Assembly (NCBI GenBank): GCA_027627225.1
Contig: CM051040.1
Location: 26,075,634-26,139,633, forward strand
Direction of reading: 5' to 3'
Source of the DNA: Congeria kusceri
Lineage: Eukaryota; Mollusca; Bivalvia; Myida; Dreissenidae
DNA: 64,000 nt
Below the pieces are notes generated by a model. That model did no database searches. It was not told where the DNA came from and was given only the letters and a program-made list of their open reading frames with translations. Shown piece by piece: positions 25,065 to 35,834 of the stretch. How positions within the stretch are numbered: the stretch's first letter is position 1; each line of letters opens with the position of its first letter. The translations under genes were made by a program, and so were the position numbers.

Positions 25065-26020
25065 TCATGTGCCATCGCACTAACACGGACACTGTAACGT
25101 TTTTGACGATTTGGCTGGTTTCATGTCTCACACACTATTAAAAGGAGTAATGCAAAAAGGTAAATGACAACTTATATAATTTTGACTTGAAAACAAAAGG
25201 TTAACATTGCAAATATTTTGACGAGTTCGTGAGCTAGTAATCTTAGTATGGCGGCATGGCATTTTTTGTTAGAGATCGCCAAAGAATTGTATCGGATAAT
25301 TGAATAAAATATTTCATACAATACCATATTTTGTTGATTTTTGTGAAAATACTGAAAATATGTAATTTAAACGTTCGAATATTTTACTCTTAATAATGAC
25401 CGATGTATACCATAACAGTCGATTTTTAATGCGTACTCGCTAATGTGTGCAAGGGTTGAAAGTTAAAAATACATTTCTGCTCCGTATGCAACACATACAC
25501 GAGTCTAAAGGTCAATGACAGAGTACTAACACGGTAAGGTCGTGGCAAGATTCATAACAAACGAGGGCTTATGACATATTCGTGAAGCGTTGATTTGACG
25601 ACTGGACTTGGTCATGGTTGGTCAATCGTGGTACGCGACATGATGTTTGACGTAGGTCAAGTGCTTTAGATGGTTTACGAGTGTTTACTCCATTTGTTCG
25701 TACAGTGGACTACATCGTGCATTAACTGTTTTGCTTTATTGCTTTATTGTGAATATAGAACGTATTATTCTAGTTCTTCATACAATGTATTAACCTTTGC
25801 CTTATATATATTTACATCCATTTTAGTCGTTTACACAATACAAAATATATAATAGTATGTGTTTGTGTTGTGAGATCAAATTTAAAACGAATATAAGTAT
25901 ACTATTTGTTGAATGGCCCATTTCCAGCCTTTCCAGAAAATGTCTTGCAAACCCGCGCATAACTAAGTCTTTTTTGCTAACTAACAAACAGAAAAAGCAA
26001 ACCCGGCAAAACCTAACCAT

Positions 26021-26262
26021 CTGGGCCCAGTTGCTCAAAACTTTAACGGCCGGTTAAGCTAACGGACTGTTAACTTTAGATGTAAATAAAACTAATATTA
26101 CACGCAACTCGCTTATGAAGCATTTGACAATTATTTGAGCATATCAATTTATTTAGAATAAATTTTAAAATTTAAAGATTTTATTTACGTCAAAACCTTC
26201 ATCCAAAAGTTAACAGCTGTTAGCTTAATTGTCCGTTAAAGTTTTGAGCAACTGGGCCCTGG
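26021..26262. mobile_element. MITE family B with GGGCCCAGTTGCTC ends
   Basis: Near-perfect inverted ends CTGGGCCCAGTTGCTCAAAA and TTTTGAGCAACTGGGCCC, with GTTAACAG-type inner repeats. Absent at the matching place in the left copy (about 18030). Confidence 0.88.
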
Positions 26263-27043
26263 TAATTAATACATTGAACTACAACTCAATATACGCGTGT
26301 ATATACGAATGAAAAAATCGTGTATTTTGAAATACTGCACGTTTTGAAGATACGCTCTGACTCTCTAACATGTTCCTTGGTTTGAAAGCATGCACGCACT
26401 GTTGGATATATTTCAAACTATTTTTAAGCATAAAAAAGAACGAAAATACGAGTATGCTAAAACACTGCACGTTTTCTTGCATGACTGAATGACATGATCT
26501 TTCAATACGTCACGAGTAACAAAAACACTGTCTTAAAGAACAAATCATAAAGCCGTATTAATAAACGTAATTTCTTGTTCAGGCAACCAAATGTTGAAAA
26601 CGGTATTTAGCATTTAAAAAACAGGCAAATCATGCTACTCAAGATATAAATAAAAGCAGAAAAAAACATGTTTGAATACAGCATGTGGTATTACATTGTA
26701 TTAATTTGCCTTTATCATGGCGTCAGATAGACCTTTGACATTTCAAACGACATTTATTAAATCACAATAAATATTATGAAAGTATTTTTTGTTTTGACAA
26801 TCAGTCGATAACTCAAAGTCTTATTTTATGATATTTTTATGATATTATAAATAAACATATTTCACGTAATTGAAGTATTCCGCCATGAACATTTTTACTT
26901 TCTTTTTCTTTTTCGATAAACACACGCAAATGTAATACAAGTGTTCCTTTATGTATGTTAAAGTTTTAAAGGGACCTATTAACAGATTTGCAACTTTACA
27001 ATTTCCTTTTCTTTTAGCGCCGTTTCCAAAAACAAATTTACTT

Positions 27044-27338
27044 TACCGTAATTACCCTAAGTATTGGGATACCCTTAATATTGGGACACGCCTAATTTTT
27101 TGAAAAGTAATTATTTTTCGCGCCACTTAATATTTGGACACATTAATGATTTGATAGTTGAATTATTTCCTGGTTCGAGATTAATTAATTGGTTCGAGAC
27201 ATAGTTAAATGCAGAATAATTTGTATCATGTATTGCCGTAAATGTTGGGACACAATTTTGAGAATTATTTTTTTATGTCCCTTAAAATTGGGACAATATT
27301 TTTTTTTAAGTGTCCCAATACTGAGGGTAAATACGGTA
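27044..27338. mobile_element. MITE family C with TACCGTA ends
   Basis: TACCGTAATTACCCTAAGTA at the left pairs with TACTGAGGGTAAATACGGTA at the right, and a TTGGGACAC motif recurs inside. Non-coding. Part of a stretch found only in the right duplication copy. Confidence 0.82.
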
Positions 27339-27486
27339 TATATAAAGGCGCGAAAAACACACTTCTGACAGAAATATCTTCGAAATAATGTTTATTTTTT
27401 TAATAAAGATTAATTGATACTTTTCGTCGATAATTTTTAAACATGTGCATCACTTATAACTTAAAAAATACACGCCCAGCCATGCT

Positions 27487-27560
27487 ATCCACTTTGTCCG
27501 AGCGGTTAGATTTACAGACATTGAATTCAAAGGTGGTGGGTTCGAGTCCCGGCGGAGGGA
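27487..27560 (+). repeat. tRNA-like sequence, right duplication copy
   Basis: TGTCCGAGCGGTTAG resembles an A box and GGTTCGAGTCC a full B box, but the arms between do not fold as a normal tRNA and the acceptor stem is poor. Likely a SINE-type head. Upstream TTAAAGGGACCTATTAACAG (about 26967) recalls the ends of the 31.7-kb element. Confidence 0.6.
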
Positions 27561-29097
27561 TATGCTTGTCTGTGTTTAGTCCTTATCGTGAACTAGAATA
27601 TGTGGGTTATTTCGTCCAGATGCCTTTTTTAGGTTATGACATTTAATTACATTTTTTAAAAGTACGAATATCTATAAAAATAAAAATAAATCAAATTCGG
27701 AAGAACTTGGCTTATGGAATAGTGTCCTGTTAATGCCAAAGTATACCAATCCTACCAATCTGCCAATCACATAGTCAGTGACACATTTAAACGACCACAC
27801 ACTTAACACAGTTATGAATAAGTTTATGCTTATCAACTGTCTGAGGTGCTGCTATACTTGAAAACATACTTACACGACATTTTAATCTGTTTTGATAAGT
27901 GACCGAGGAAGTGCGTTACTAGAAGATCATGAAAGTTGGTTTTCACCTTTCCTTATATGTCCCCTTGGTTTCGTTCCGGTTTCACTTACCATCGTGATGC
28001 AGAAAGATGTGGCTATGAATGACAACATGTCCGCTAAACAACATTTGGCACTTATAAAGAAATATCAGCTCTACATAAAAATCCAAAACATTTTACCTAC
28101 AGACATGTGAAGTAAACCCACAACTTTATGTTTCAATATCAAGTCAGTAATTACGTTTACACAACATATTGAAGATACGTATATAATTTGATGGCCAAAC
28201 ATAGTGTTCGTAATAATGGAAAGAAACAAAAACACACAATTATCGAACTTTTATCAAGTATTTGGCACATTCTTTTGATGAGTAACAGCATCTTTACAAC
28301 AACAACAAAGCTCATAAAATAAGCAGTCGTTTTTGGATTATAATAATACAACAAATATATTACATAAAAGAAAATATCATGTTGTTAAAATAAACAAGAA
28401 CGTAGCAAAAAGTTCAAAAGATAAGCATAATATCAAGCCATCCATGGCAATACAAAATGTCGTTCTTTCCGCGCAATACCTGCATGCTTAACACAGCATC
28501 GTAAAACATTTTTCTCTGAATTAACAACATTATCATTTGTTTATTACTATGTTATTATGCTCCTTGTAGACGAACGTGGTTCATCATTGCTTAAAGTACT
28601 TGATACATACTACCTTTATGTCAAATGTCACATGTTAACATCGTCCAAATTTAGATCACAATTCAAATTGTGTTCAACATTTGTCTCTACATCAACACAG
28701 CCGGTATTAAAACCAGTCCTATACTTTATGCGTGTGCATCATATTCTTTGTAGACACGTGGCCTCCTTCCTTGCCTTATTGACTTTAGAGAAAGATCTGA
28801 GATCAAAAACGGTACAGGGTGCTGCTCAAAAGGGGCGGGGCGGAAAGCCGAGTCAGTTCATTGGCATTTGGTAACAAATTGGTAAATACAAGGTTTGATC
28901 GAGGAAATGCGTTTAATAATGTTTTTATTCATAGCCTTTTCATATACAATAGAATATTGTATATGAAGCGTTGGGGAGGGGGGGGGGGGGGGCAAAAAGG
29001 AGCAGGGTGCAGCACCCTGCTATTTCACTCTAGATCTTTCCCTATACTTGGTAAATACTACCGTTTACTCATTATTATAGGCCGAAATATGGTCAAT
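27561..29097. other. Non-coding 3' flank of the right-copy receptor
   Basis: Collinear with 18991-20270. Includes a 16-base poly-G run at about 28977-28992 and a small AGCAGGGTGC / GCACCCTGCT hairpin beside it. No gene seen. Confidence 0.6.
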
Positions 29098-29103
29098 TTT
29101 ATT
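29098..29103 (-). terminator. Candidate polyadenylation signal for the 29.6-kb receptor
   Basis: AATAAA on the minus strand, about 470 bases past the stop. It is one of several possible hexamers in AT-rich DNA and is given only as a candidate. Confidence 0.25.
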
Positions 29104-29573
29104 TCTTGTTGTCTCCACATACATCCACGTAGGAAAGTACTAAATAAAAAAACACGTATACATAATATATGTATATAATCTTATTAGTAAACGAACCCCG
29201 TCATTCACTGCATTATGTATAAAATAAATAAACTTACGCATAAAATCAGCGAATGTTAGTTTTATCAAAGTACGACCACGTTTCTTGCACTGCTGTCTCA
29301 TCATTTATATCCACAGCGCAAATTAGATATTAGTGTGGATATCATACTACGTGTTATAAGTAAAAACAATGGGTGTCCGTCGTAGCAATATGCATGTACA
29401 TATTAGATAGTAATTTATGAAATAGATGAATGTTATTATTGTCAAAAATACGCTCCTTTCACTGTTGTCTCACTATCCACACAGCAAATTAGTAAAGAAA
29501 CGTACAATATGTACTATCCGCGTATCAAACTCTAAGAAGGAGAACTGTATATGACCTGAACCCCGTGTGTATC

Positions 29574-30656
29574 TCACCACTTGCCCCGCCTGTCTATGTT
29601 GTCCAGACTGTTGTTGCTGGCCAGTTTGGGGTCGATGCTGTCCAGGCTGATGTTGCGCTTTCTTGTCGACAGGGGCGTGTCCATAGTGTTCAGGGACTTC
29701 TCCTCGGAAGATTTGAGCCCACAACGGAACATGTTAATGATGCTCTTGCGGAAGCGCTTGGACAAGAAGCCGTACACAAACGGATTGATGCAGTTATTAA
29801 CAATGAACAGCAGTTCAGAGATGCCTGTGAAGTGTTCGCCAAACTCCTTGTTAGGGTAGGCTTCGGAGACGTCTTCCGGCGACGCTCGCATGAACTTGTT
29901 AATCATTCTTGGAAGCGGCAAAAATGTCGCAAACAGAATGACTATGAGGACAATCTTGGACATCCGCGCGATGGACTTCCGGGTAGATTCTGTGGCCGTT
30001 TCTCGAGTCGATTTCCTTAGTAAAAATATCTTAAGGAGATGCAGGACAACGGTGACAACTAGCGGTATCAAATACACAACGAACCAAAGAATCATGACAA
30101 ATTCGCTGGACTTTCTCGGAAGTATGAAGCCGTAGTTAATGAGAATTGAAATAGTCCCAATGAGAACTACTCCACAAATCCAGACACCCAATGACATGTA
30201 GATCACACGCCTATTGCTCAGAATGAGGTGGGAAGTCAGCGGGTAAGTGATTGTGACGTATCTCAATATGGCTAGTAGAGCCACGTGCGAATTGGCGGCA
30301 AACCACGCGATTGAGAAGATGATATAATAAGGTTTGTTAATGACGTTGCTTATTTTTGAACATTCAGCAGTCATCACAAGATAGTTAATTGACCTGGAAA
30401 TGTTCGCTGAAAGGAACAGCGCATCCGCAAGCGCCAGACAAGCTACGGCAACGAACGTGGAGTCCCGGAGCTTCTTGTCACGGAACACGCTGACTACGAC
30501 GATAATGTTGGCAATGACCCCCACCAGGAATCCGCTCTCGATGGCGCTGTATACACAGCCGATGTTACAGACCCCGCACTCGATGTCGGGACCATACGAC
30601 CCACCACCCGCGGTCCCGGAATAGCTTCCGGAGGCATTTGGCTTGCTACCGTTCAT
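29574..30656 (-). CDS. Rhodopsin-family (class A) G-protein-coupled receptor, intact, single exon
   Basis: A 360-residue frame starting at 30656. Two N-terminal sequons (NGS, NAS) and the cluster C27-C30-C34 precede TM1, which carries N50. TM2 has LALAD (D78), C99 lies before TM3, and TM3 ends in L131-R132-Y133, so the Asp of DRY is lost while the Arg is kept. TM6 has LPLP (246-249), TM7 has NPFVY (291-295), and a basic helix 8 leads into a short Ser/Asp tail. It shares these traits with the 6.2-kb receptor, from which it is clearly diverged, and is very close to the broken copy near 20.3-21.2 kb. In both minus-strand copies a donor-like CGGTAAG lies roughly 70-80 bases before the ATG, so a 5'-UTR intron is possible but unproven. 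Ligand and G protein cannot be told from sequence. Confidence 0.93.
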   Translation of the reverse strand: MNGSKPNASGSYSGTAGGGSYGPDIECGVCNIGCVYSAIESGFLVGVIANIIVVVSVFRDKKLRDSTFVAVACLALADALFLSANISRSINYLVMTAECSKISNVINKPYYIIFSIAWFAANSHVALLAILRYVTITYPLTSHLILSNRRVIYMSLGVWICGVVLIGTISILINYGFILPRKSSEFVMILWFVVYLIPLVVTVVLHLLKIFLLRKSTRETATESTRKSIARMSKIVLIVILFATFLPLPRMINKFMRASPEDVSEAYPNKEFGEHFTGISELLFIVNNCINPFVYGFLSKRFRKSIINMFRCGLKSSEEKSLNTMDTPLSTRKRNISLDSIDPKLASNNSLDNIDRRGKW

Positions 30657-31530
30657 CTCTTGACTAAGTTCCAGAGTTTATAATCGAAATTAATTGATAC
30701 AATACGCAGCAGCGTAACTGTTCTTACCGTAGTAACAATTCTATAGAATTTACTAATGTGTCACACTATAGACACACCATTTCAATATTTTTTACACAAA
30801 ACCGAACACAAAATGGCATTGAAATAGCGTTCACAATGCGACTTTGTTAACATGACCGCATAAAATCCAGCGCAGCTTTGTATGTGAATGTGGGACATAT
30901 TTACCAACACTGAATCCTTAAATAATCCAGTCGAAGACGCACTGCCAACACTTGTGAGTTATCCTTTGGAATACACAGTTTAAACAGAACGAAACAAGAA
31001 CATCCACTTTCCGGACGCTACTTGAAACAATCAACGTTTAACACTCACTGTTTCAATACAGTCACCACTTAATAACGTCAAGTGTTTACGTGCATGCGGT
31101 ATTTATGAATGTTGAACTCCATCGCCTTATATGATTATAATATTAATGAATAACACGTTCATTTGTATTCATAAAACACAAGACTGTATCTAGGTCAAAA
31201 AGCATATTTCTGCTCGGTGAAGATCATACAAAACAGAATCAACGCACTCCGTGTAACGCGTTTACCTTCGCGTAGATGTAGATGAAAACAATCTGTTGGG
31301 ATTCTTTATTGGTAATGCACATGAAGAAATTTACTTCAAAGCTACGTCTATCAAGTTAATTCCGAATGATCGTACAACAGAGAACACATGCGAGCCGAAG
31401 AAAGTTAAACGCCTTTTCATTAAAGGGCCTTATTCTCAGATTTACGTATTCTTGAAAAATGTCACTTAACGCCGTAACTGCAAAAACTAAAGCATTTGGA
31501 CTAAGAAAAAAAAAAAATTAAAAGATTTTC

Positions 31531-31593
31531 CATTGCCGGGGCTTGAACCCACGACCTTCGGGATCAAAAGTTAGATGAGCTAAACAGTCGGCG
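31531..31593 (-). repeat. tRNA-like sequence
   Basis: On the minus strand TTTAGCTCATCTAAC and GGTTCAAGCCC resemble A and B boxes. The anticodon loop appears to be eight bases and the acceptor stem is short, so a working tRNA is unlikely. Confidence 0.5.
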
Positions 31594-31711
31594 ATTCGGA
31601 CTTCGTATTCGCGTATGTATACACATGTTTTCCAAAATACTGAGGAATAGCGTTACAAACGTGTTTTAATTGTATCCAATTTGATAGTCACTAAACGACA
31701 CTGTATTTCTT

Positions 31712-32170
31712 AAAGGGACTTGTTCACAGTTTGGCAAAATGACAATTTTCAAAAAAATTGTCATAGATTCAAAAAAGAATGTATGCATTATATTCACACA
31801 AGCAAAATACCACTCCTGACTAAGAAAAATGTTAAAAAGATATGTTCGTTTATTTATAATCATCAATCGAAATTGGAAAAATAATAAAGCGTTTGTAACG
31901 CTTTTCATAGATAATTTAGCAAAAACGTGTATTACCGACATAGCGTTTAAACTGCCATCCAAAATCAAAAGCCTGCGTGGTGTAGTAGCGCGTTAGATTT
32001 TGCTTCTAGGGGTCCCGGGTTCGAACCCCAGGGCAGGCACATTTTGTATTTTTATCTTTTTCCTTGTTATTATAATTATTTAAAACTATTCCAGATATGA
32101 CAGTTTTGTAAGTAAATTCATTTAATGACATTTTTCAAAAATACGAAAATCTGTGAACAAGTCCCTTTAA
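31712..32170. mobile_element. Inverted-repeat element carrying a tRNA-like core
   Basis: TTAAAGGGACTTGTTCACAG at the left has its complement CTGTGAACAAGTCCCTTTAA at the right. In between, at about 31972-32040, sits a tRNA-like sequence whose ends GCCTGC and GCAGGC pair and which has a B box GGTTCGAACCC. The combination of transposon-like ends and a Pol III-type core is unusual. Confidence 0.75.
31972..32040 (+). repeat. tRNA-like core inside the inverted-repeat element
   Basis: Acceptor halves GCCTGC/GCAGGC pair, D-arm TGGTGTAGTAGCGCGTTAG and T-arm CCCGGGTTCGAACCCC are present. The anticodon stem is poor (TTTT against GGGG), so this is taken as a tRNA-derived promoter unit. Confidence 0.6.
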
Positions 32171-32177
32171 TATGAGG

Positions 32178-32435
32178 GTCGTCGTGAGAAAACCGGTCTG
32201 AATACATGTGCGTAAAGTGTCGTCCCGGATTAGCCTGTGCAGTCCGCACAGGCTAATCCGGGACGGCACTTTCCGCTTTTATGGTATTTTCTGTTTCAAT
32301 GAAGTCTCTTCTAACCATAAATCCACCGAATGCGGAAAGTGCCGTTCTGGATCAGAATGTGCGGACTTCACAGGCTGATCCAGGACGACACTTTACGCTC
32401 ATGCATTAAGCCCGGTTTTCCCACGACGCGCCTCA
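32178..32435. mobile_element. Double-hairpin MITE, copy 3 (full length)
   Basis: Both ends (GTCGTGAGAAAACCGG, CCGGTTTTCCCACGAC), and both GC-rich hairpins, are present with a short AT-rich spacer containing GGTATTTTCTGTTTCAATGA. The left hairpin arms match over about 25 bases; the right hairpin is more diverged. Confidence 0.9.
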
Positions 32436-33013
32436 ATTATATTTCTTTGTCAGGAGTGCTATGACGCTTGTTAATATACAATCTTTTCTTCGTTTTGGGT
32501 TTATTGTCAATTTGCCAATTTGTGAATAGGTCACTTTTAACAACATTTCCGTTGATTCGGAACGTTTGTTTGTGTGTTATGCCGCAATACATATCAAAGT
32601 AATATTCGGACAACATTCATAATTACCGTGATTGATAAAGAACATAGGCGGATTGAGAGGGGGGCGGAAACGGCGTAGGCTTCATCTTAAATTCTCCAAA
32701 TTGTGAGATCACTGTGTTATTGTCAATGCAGTACACATAAGTAGCATTTTAATGCTTTACATTTAATTACATTTAGCTGTCACATATAGTTATAGAATCA
32801 TTTATATTTTACAAACGTCTGTAGGATCATATTTTTCACAAACCATATTTTTCACACGCATGTGAAAAATAGGATCTCATATGTCACATTTATAAGTGTG
32901 AAGAATGTGATTGGCTAAAAAGGGGGTATGCGTACGGATCACAATTTTCACATATGTTATGGTGAAATTGTATCGTGACAATTGATAAAATCATTATTTG
33001 GAGCATAATTATA

Positions 33014-33129
33014 CAGTAATCATCGTCATCATCTTTATCATCACCATCGTCATAATCATCATCATCAGCATCGTCATCATCATCATCATCATCATCATTA
33101 TTATTATCATTATCACCATCATCATCATC

Positions 33130-33160
<31 letters not shown>

Positions 33161-33222
33161 TCATCATCATCGTCATCATAATTATTCTTATCATCACCAT
33201 TATTATCATGATCACGTCAGCA
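33014..33222. repeat. ATC trinucleotide microsatellite
   Basis: About 65 ATC-type units with ACC, GTC and ATT variants. Ile- and Met-rich frames here are artefacts. Confidence 0.95.
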
Positions 33223-33568
33223 ACAGTATTGTCATCACTATGAGAAACGAAGCCCTATTTAGGAGCTACTAATGTATGCATGCGCTTAATCGTTAGTCAA
33301 TACGTGTGTACGGTCTAATTAGGAGATAGAAATGCATACTCGCGTACGTCCATACGAACGTACACCTTTTTATTGGGATATTAACCAATGCACGCATCCT
33401 AACGTTCATACAAACAAACGTCATATTTTTTATTATTAAAACCAAAATAACCCTGCATATGTCCGCCCGAACTATAATATATGTATATATACAGGGACGG
33501 TAATATATCAATGACCTTATTAGAACCTCCGCACATGTTGATACGTACTTTTGGACAGAACAGTAACG

Positions 33569-33848
33569 TAGCGTACCGTACCTCCCGTATCGTATCGCAT
33601 CGTACCGTACAGTATCGTACCGTACCTAACCGTACCGTACCGCACCGTACCGTACCTTTCTATACCATAGCATTACAAACCATACTATACATGCCGTGCC
33701 CTGCCCTGCCCTGCCCTGCCCTGCTCTGCCAAGCCATGCCATGCCATGCCACACCATGCCTTACCATACCAAACCGCACCGTACTTAACCGCCCGGTACC
33801 GTGCCGTACCATATCGTACCATACCATGCATACCGTACCGTACCGTAA
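33569..33848. repeat. CCGTA / CCATG / CCCTG pentanucleotide tract
   Basis: About 280 bases of five-base units that drift from CCGTA through CCCTG and CCATG back to CCGTA. Frames through it are not genes. Confidence 0.92.
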
Positions 33849-34223
33849 ATCATCCCGTTTTTTCGGGCACATACAGTGTGAAAAATAGGATTATGATGTA
33901 ACAAAATCACTTTTTTTTAATTTGAACACTTTCTTTTCATTCGTGAAGAATATGATCTGAGTGCATATACAAAACTTGACACGATCATAAAATTCACAGA
34001 AATTGTGAAGAATGAGACTGCGATGTGTGAAGAATAAGAACCTATGTTTCACACCTGTGAAAAATGAGATCCTATTCTTCACACGTGTTAAAAATATGAT
34101 TTGTGAAAAATATGGTCCTACAAACGTCCGAAATAGAAGACGGATGAAATGGCGGTGTTAAGTGACACGGACAAGATGAGTCCCGAACTCTCGACTAAAC
34201 CAGCAATCTTGGACAACCTATCA

Positions 34224-34288
34224 AGTAGTAGTAGTAGTAGTAGTAGTAGTAATAGTAGTTGTAGTAGTAGTAGTAATAGTAATAGTAA

Positions 34289-34330
<42 letters not shown>

Positions 34331-34386
34331 AAGTAGTAGTAGTAGTAGTAGTGGTGGTGGTGGTGGTGGTGGTGGTAGAAGTAGTA
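34224..34386. repeat. AGT/GGT trinucleotide microsatellite
   Basis: More than 45 units, mostly AGT and ending in a GGT block. A plus-strand frame reads as poly-Ser then poly-Gly; with no homology outside the repeat it is not called a gene. Confidence 0.93.
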
Positions 34387-34794
34387 AAAAGAAGAACAAG
34401 AAACAATTTATATTAAGTGTATAGTTACTATGGTTAAGTGTGTATAGTTATAAAATTAAATAAATCAAAAGAAAATTGATATGCATTTATACTCGTATAC
34501 ATAAATAATCACTATTTAACCCGTGTTTACGTTCTTGTGTTTTATTAATTGGCATGTTGTGCAATTACGTGTCTACCACAACGTTGAAATGATGGATCAC
34601 ACAATGTTTAGGGGAATTTCTTGCATCTTGTATTCTTGTACGTGTTCATTGTTGATGTCGTTAGATCTGCTCGAATGCACTACGTTGTACAGGGACTTAT
34701 ATATTGTAAACCTGTAAACCTTTTAAGAATTCCAACGCATGAAAGAGAAGGATCTGAACATATACATGATTATAAATTTAATTAGTCATAGAAA

Positions 34795-35480
34795 ATGAAA
34801 AGGTCAAGGTCAATGTCAACGTGAGGTTTGCTGATATGGGTGGATTAGAAATGTACACTGTATAAGTATCCAAGTGTTATAGTAAGCTTTGTTGGTGGTA
34901 GACAAAACGGTTAAATCTAGTTAACCAAGAAAGAGCCCATTTGAATTATTCCAAGTAAGGTCATGGTCAAAGTGAGGTTGAGTGATATGGGTGGATTGAG
35001 AATGGTCATACGCAACAACGGGATAAGTATCCAATTGTTGAGGTAAGCGGTGTTGGTGATAGACGAAACGGTAAAAACTACTTACCAAGAAACAGTCCTT
35101 TTGAATTATTATATATACAATTTAGGTCAAGGTCAAGGTAAACGTGATGTTGGGTGATATGAGTGGATTTGGGAATAGTCATGGTCATGTATGTTTCCAA
35201 GAGGCCAGCGATGTTGGTGCTAGACGAAACGGTAAAATCTACGTAACCTAGAAATAGTCCAATTTGATTATAATAATAGTATGTGCAAATTATGTCAAGG
35301 TCAATGTTAAAGTGAGGTTGTTTGATATTGGTAGATTAGGAATGATAAAAAGCAACAACTGTGTAAGTGTCCAAGTGTTGGGGGTATCCTTGTTTGTGCT
35401 ATACGAAACGGTAAAATCTTGTTAACCCCGTACGGACGGACCGACAGGACAATCACAATATGCCCCCGCCTCAAAATGGT
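34795..35480. repeat. Tandem array of about 165-base units with AGGTCA motifs
   Basis: Four diverged units, each with an AGGTCAAGGTCA-like start, GATATGGGTGGATT, CAACAAC-GATAAGTATCCAA, GTTGGTG-TAGACGAAACGG and AACCAAGAAA blocks. The array ends in ACGGACGGACCGACAGGAC and a CCCCGCCTC...GTGGGGCC hairpin, the same style of ending as the 4.4-5.4 kb array. Confidence 0.85.
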
Positions 35481-35580
35481 GGGGCCATAAACAGCATGGA
35501 CTTTCCGTAAACAGTTTAAACAGTACAAGCACACCACATAGACACAACACCGAGTAAAATAAAGAACATAATATTCAGTC

Positions 35581-35834
35581 AGGGCTGGTATTCACAAAGC
35601 ATCTTAAGTAGTTTCTTAAATAGTTTTGCTAAAGTGCAAACTTTGAATGTATTATATTTCTTAATTAATAAACAGATGCATATTGTTGATATTCCTCAAA
35701 TAACACTTTAAATAGTGATGCTGTTTTAAAGTGATACTTAGTGCAAAACAGGTTCTTGATGGAATTATACAGCTGAGAAAAATGTCCACATTTAAGGATA
35801 AGGATACAATTTAACTTAAGATGCTTTGTGAAAA
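35581..35834. mobile_element. MITE family A, copy 4
   Basis: AGGGCTGGTATTCACAAAGC and CTTAAGATGCTTTGTGAA form the inverted ends around AT-rich non-coding DNA; the far right end is degraded. Confidence 0.7.

Larger units (their letters stand above)
23680..30860. repeat. Right copy of the segmental duplication
   Basis: Counterpart of 15.89-21.39 kb. It carries the intact receptor and several transposons missing from the left copy (24440-25064, 26021-26262 and roughly 26820-27480), which explain its greater length. Confidence 0.85.
32820..34122. mobile_element. 1.3-kb element with about 80-base inverted ends, filled with microsatellites
   Basis: TGTAGGATCATATTTTTCAC on the left pairs with GTGAAAAATATGGTCCTACA on the right; similarity runs about 80 bases inward through repeated GTGAAAAATAGGATC motifs. 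AACGTC at 32814-32819 and 34123-34128 is a likely target-site duplication. No transposase is present. Confidence 0.8.

Noticed and set aside
29565..30135. Plus-strand frames opposite the 29.6-kb receptor
   Set aside because: Antisense shadows; homologous shadows appear opposite the pseudogene.
31972..32040. Functional tRNA gene
   Set aside because: The acceptor pairs, but the anticodon stem is T/G only, and the unit sits inside an inverted-repeat element.
32998..33243. Ile-rich and Met-rich frames
   Set aside because: Translations of the ATC microsatellite.
34149..34424. 91-residue frame with Ser and Gly runs
   Set aside because: All but its first 25 residues are repeat translation and the first part has no recognisable similarity.
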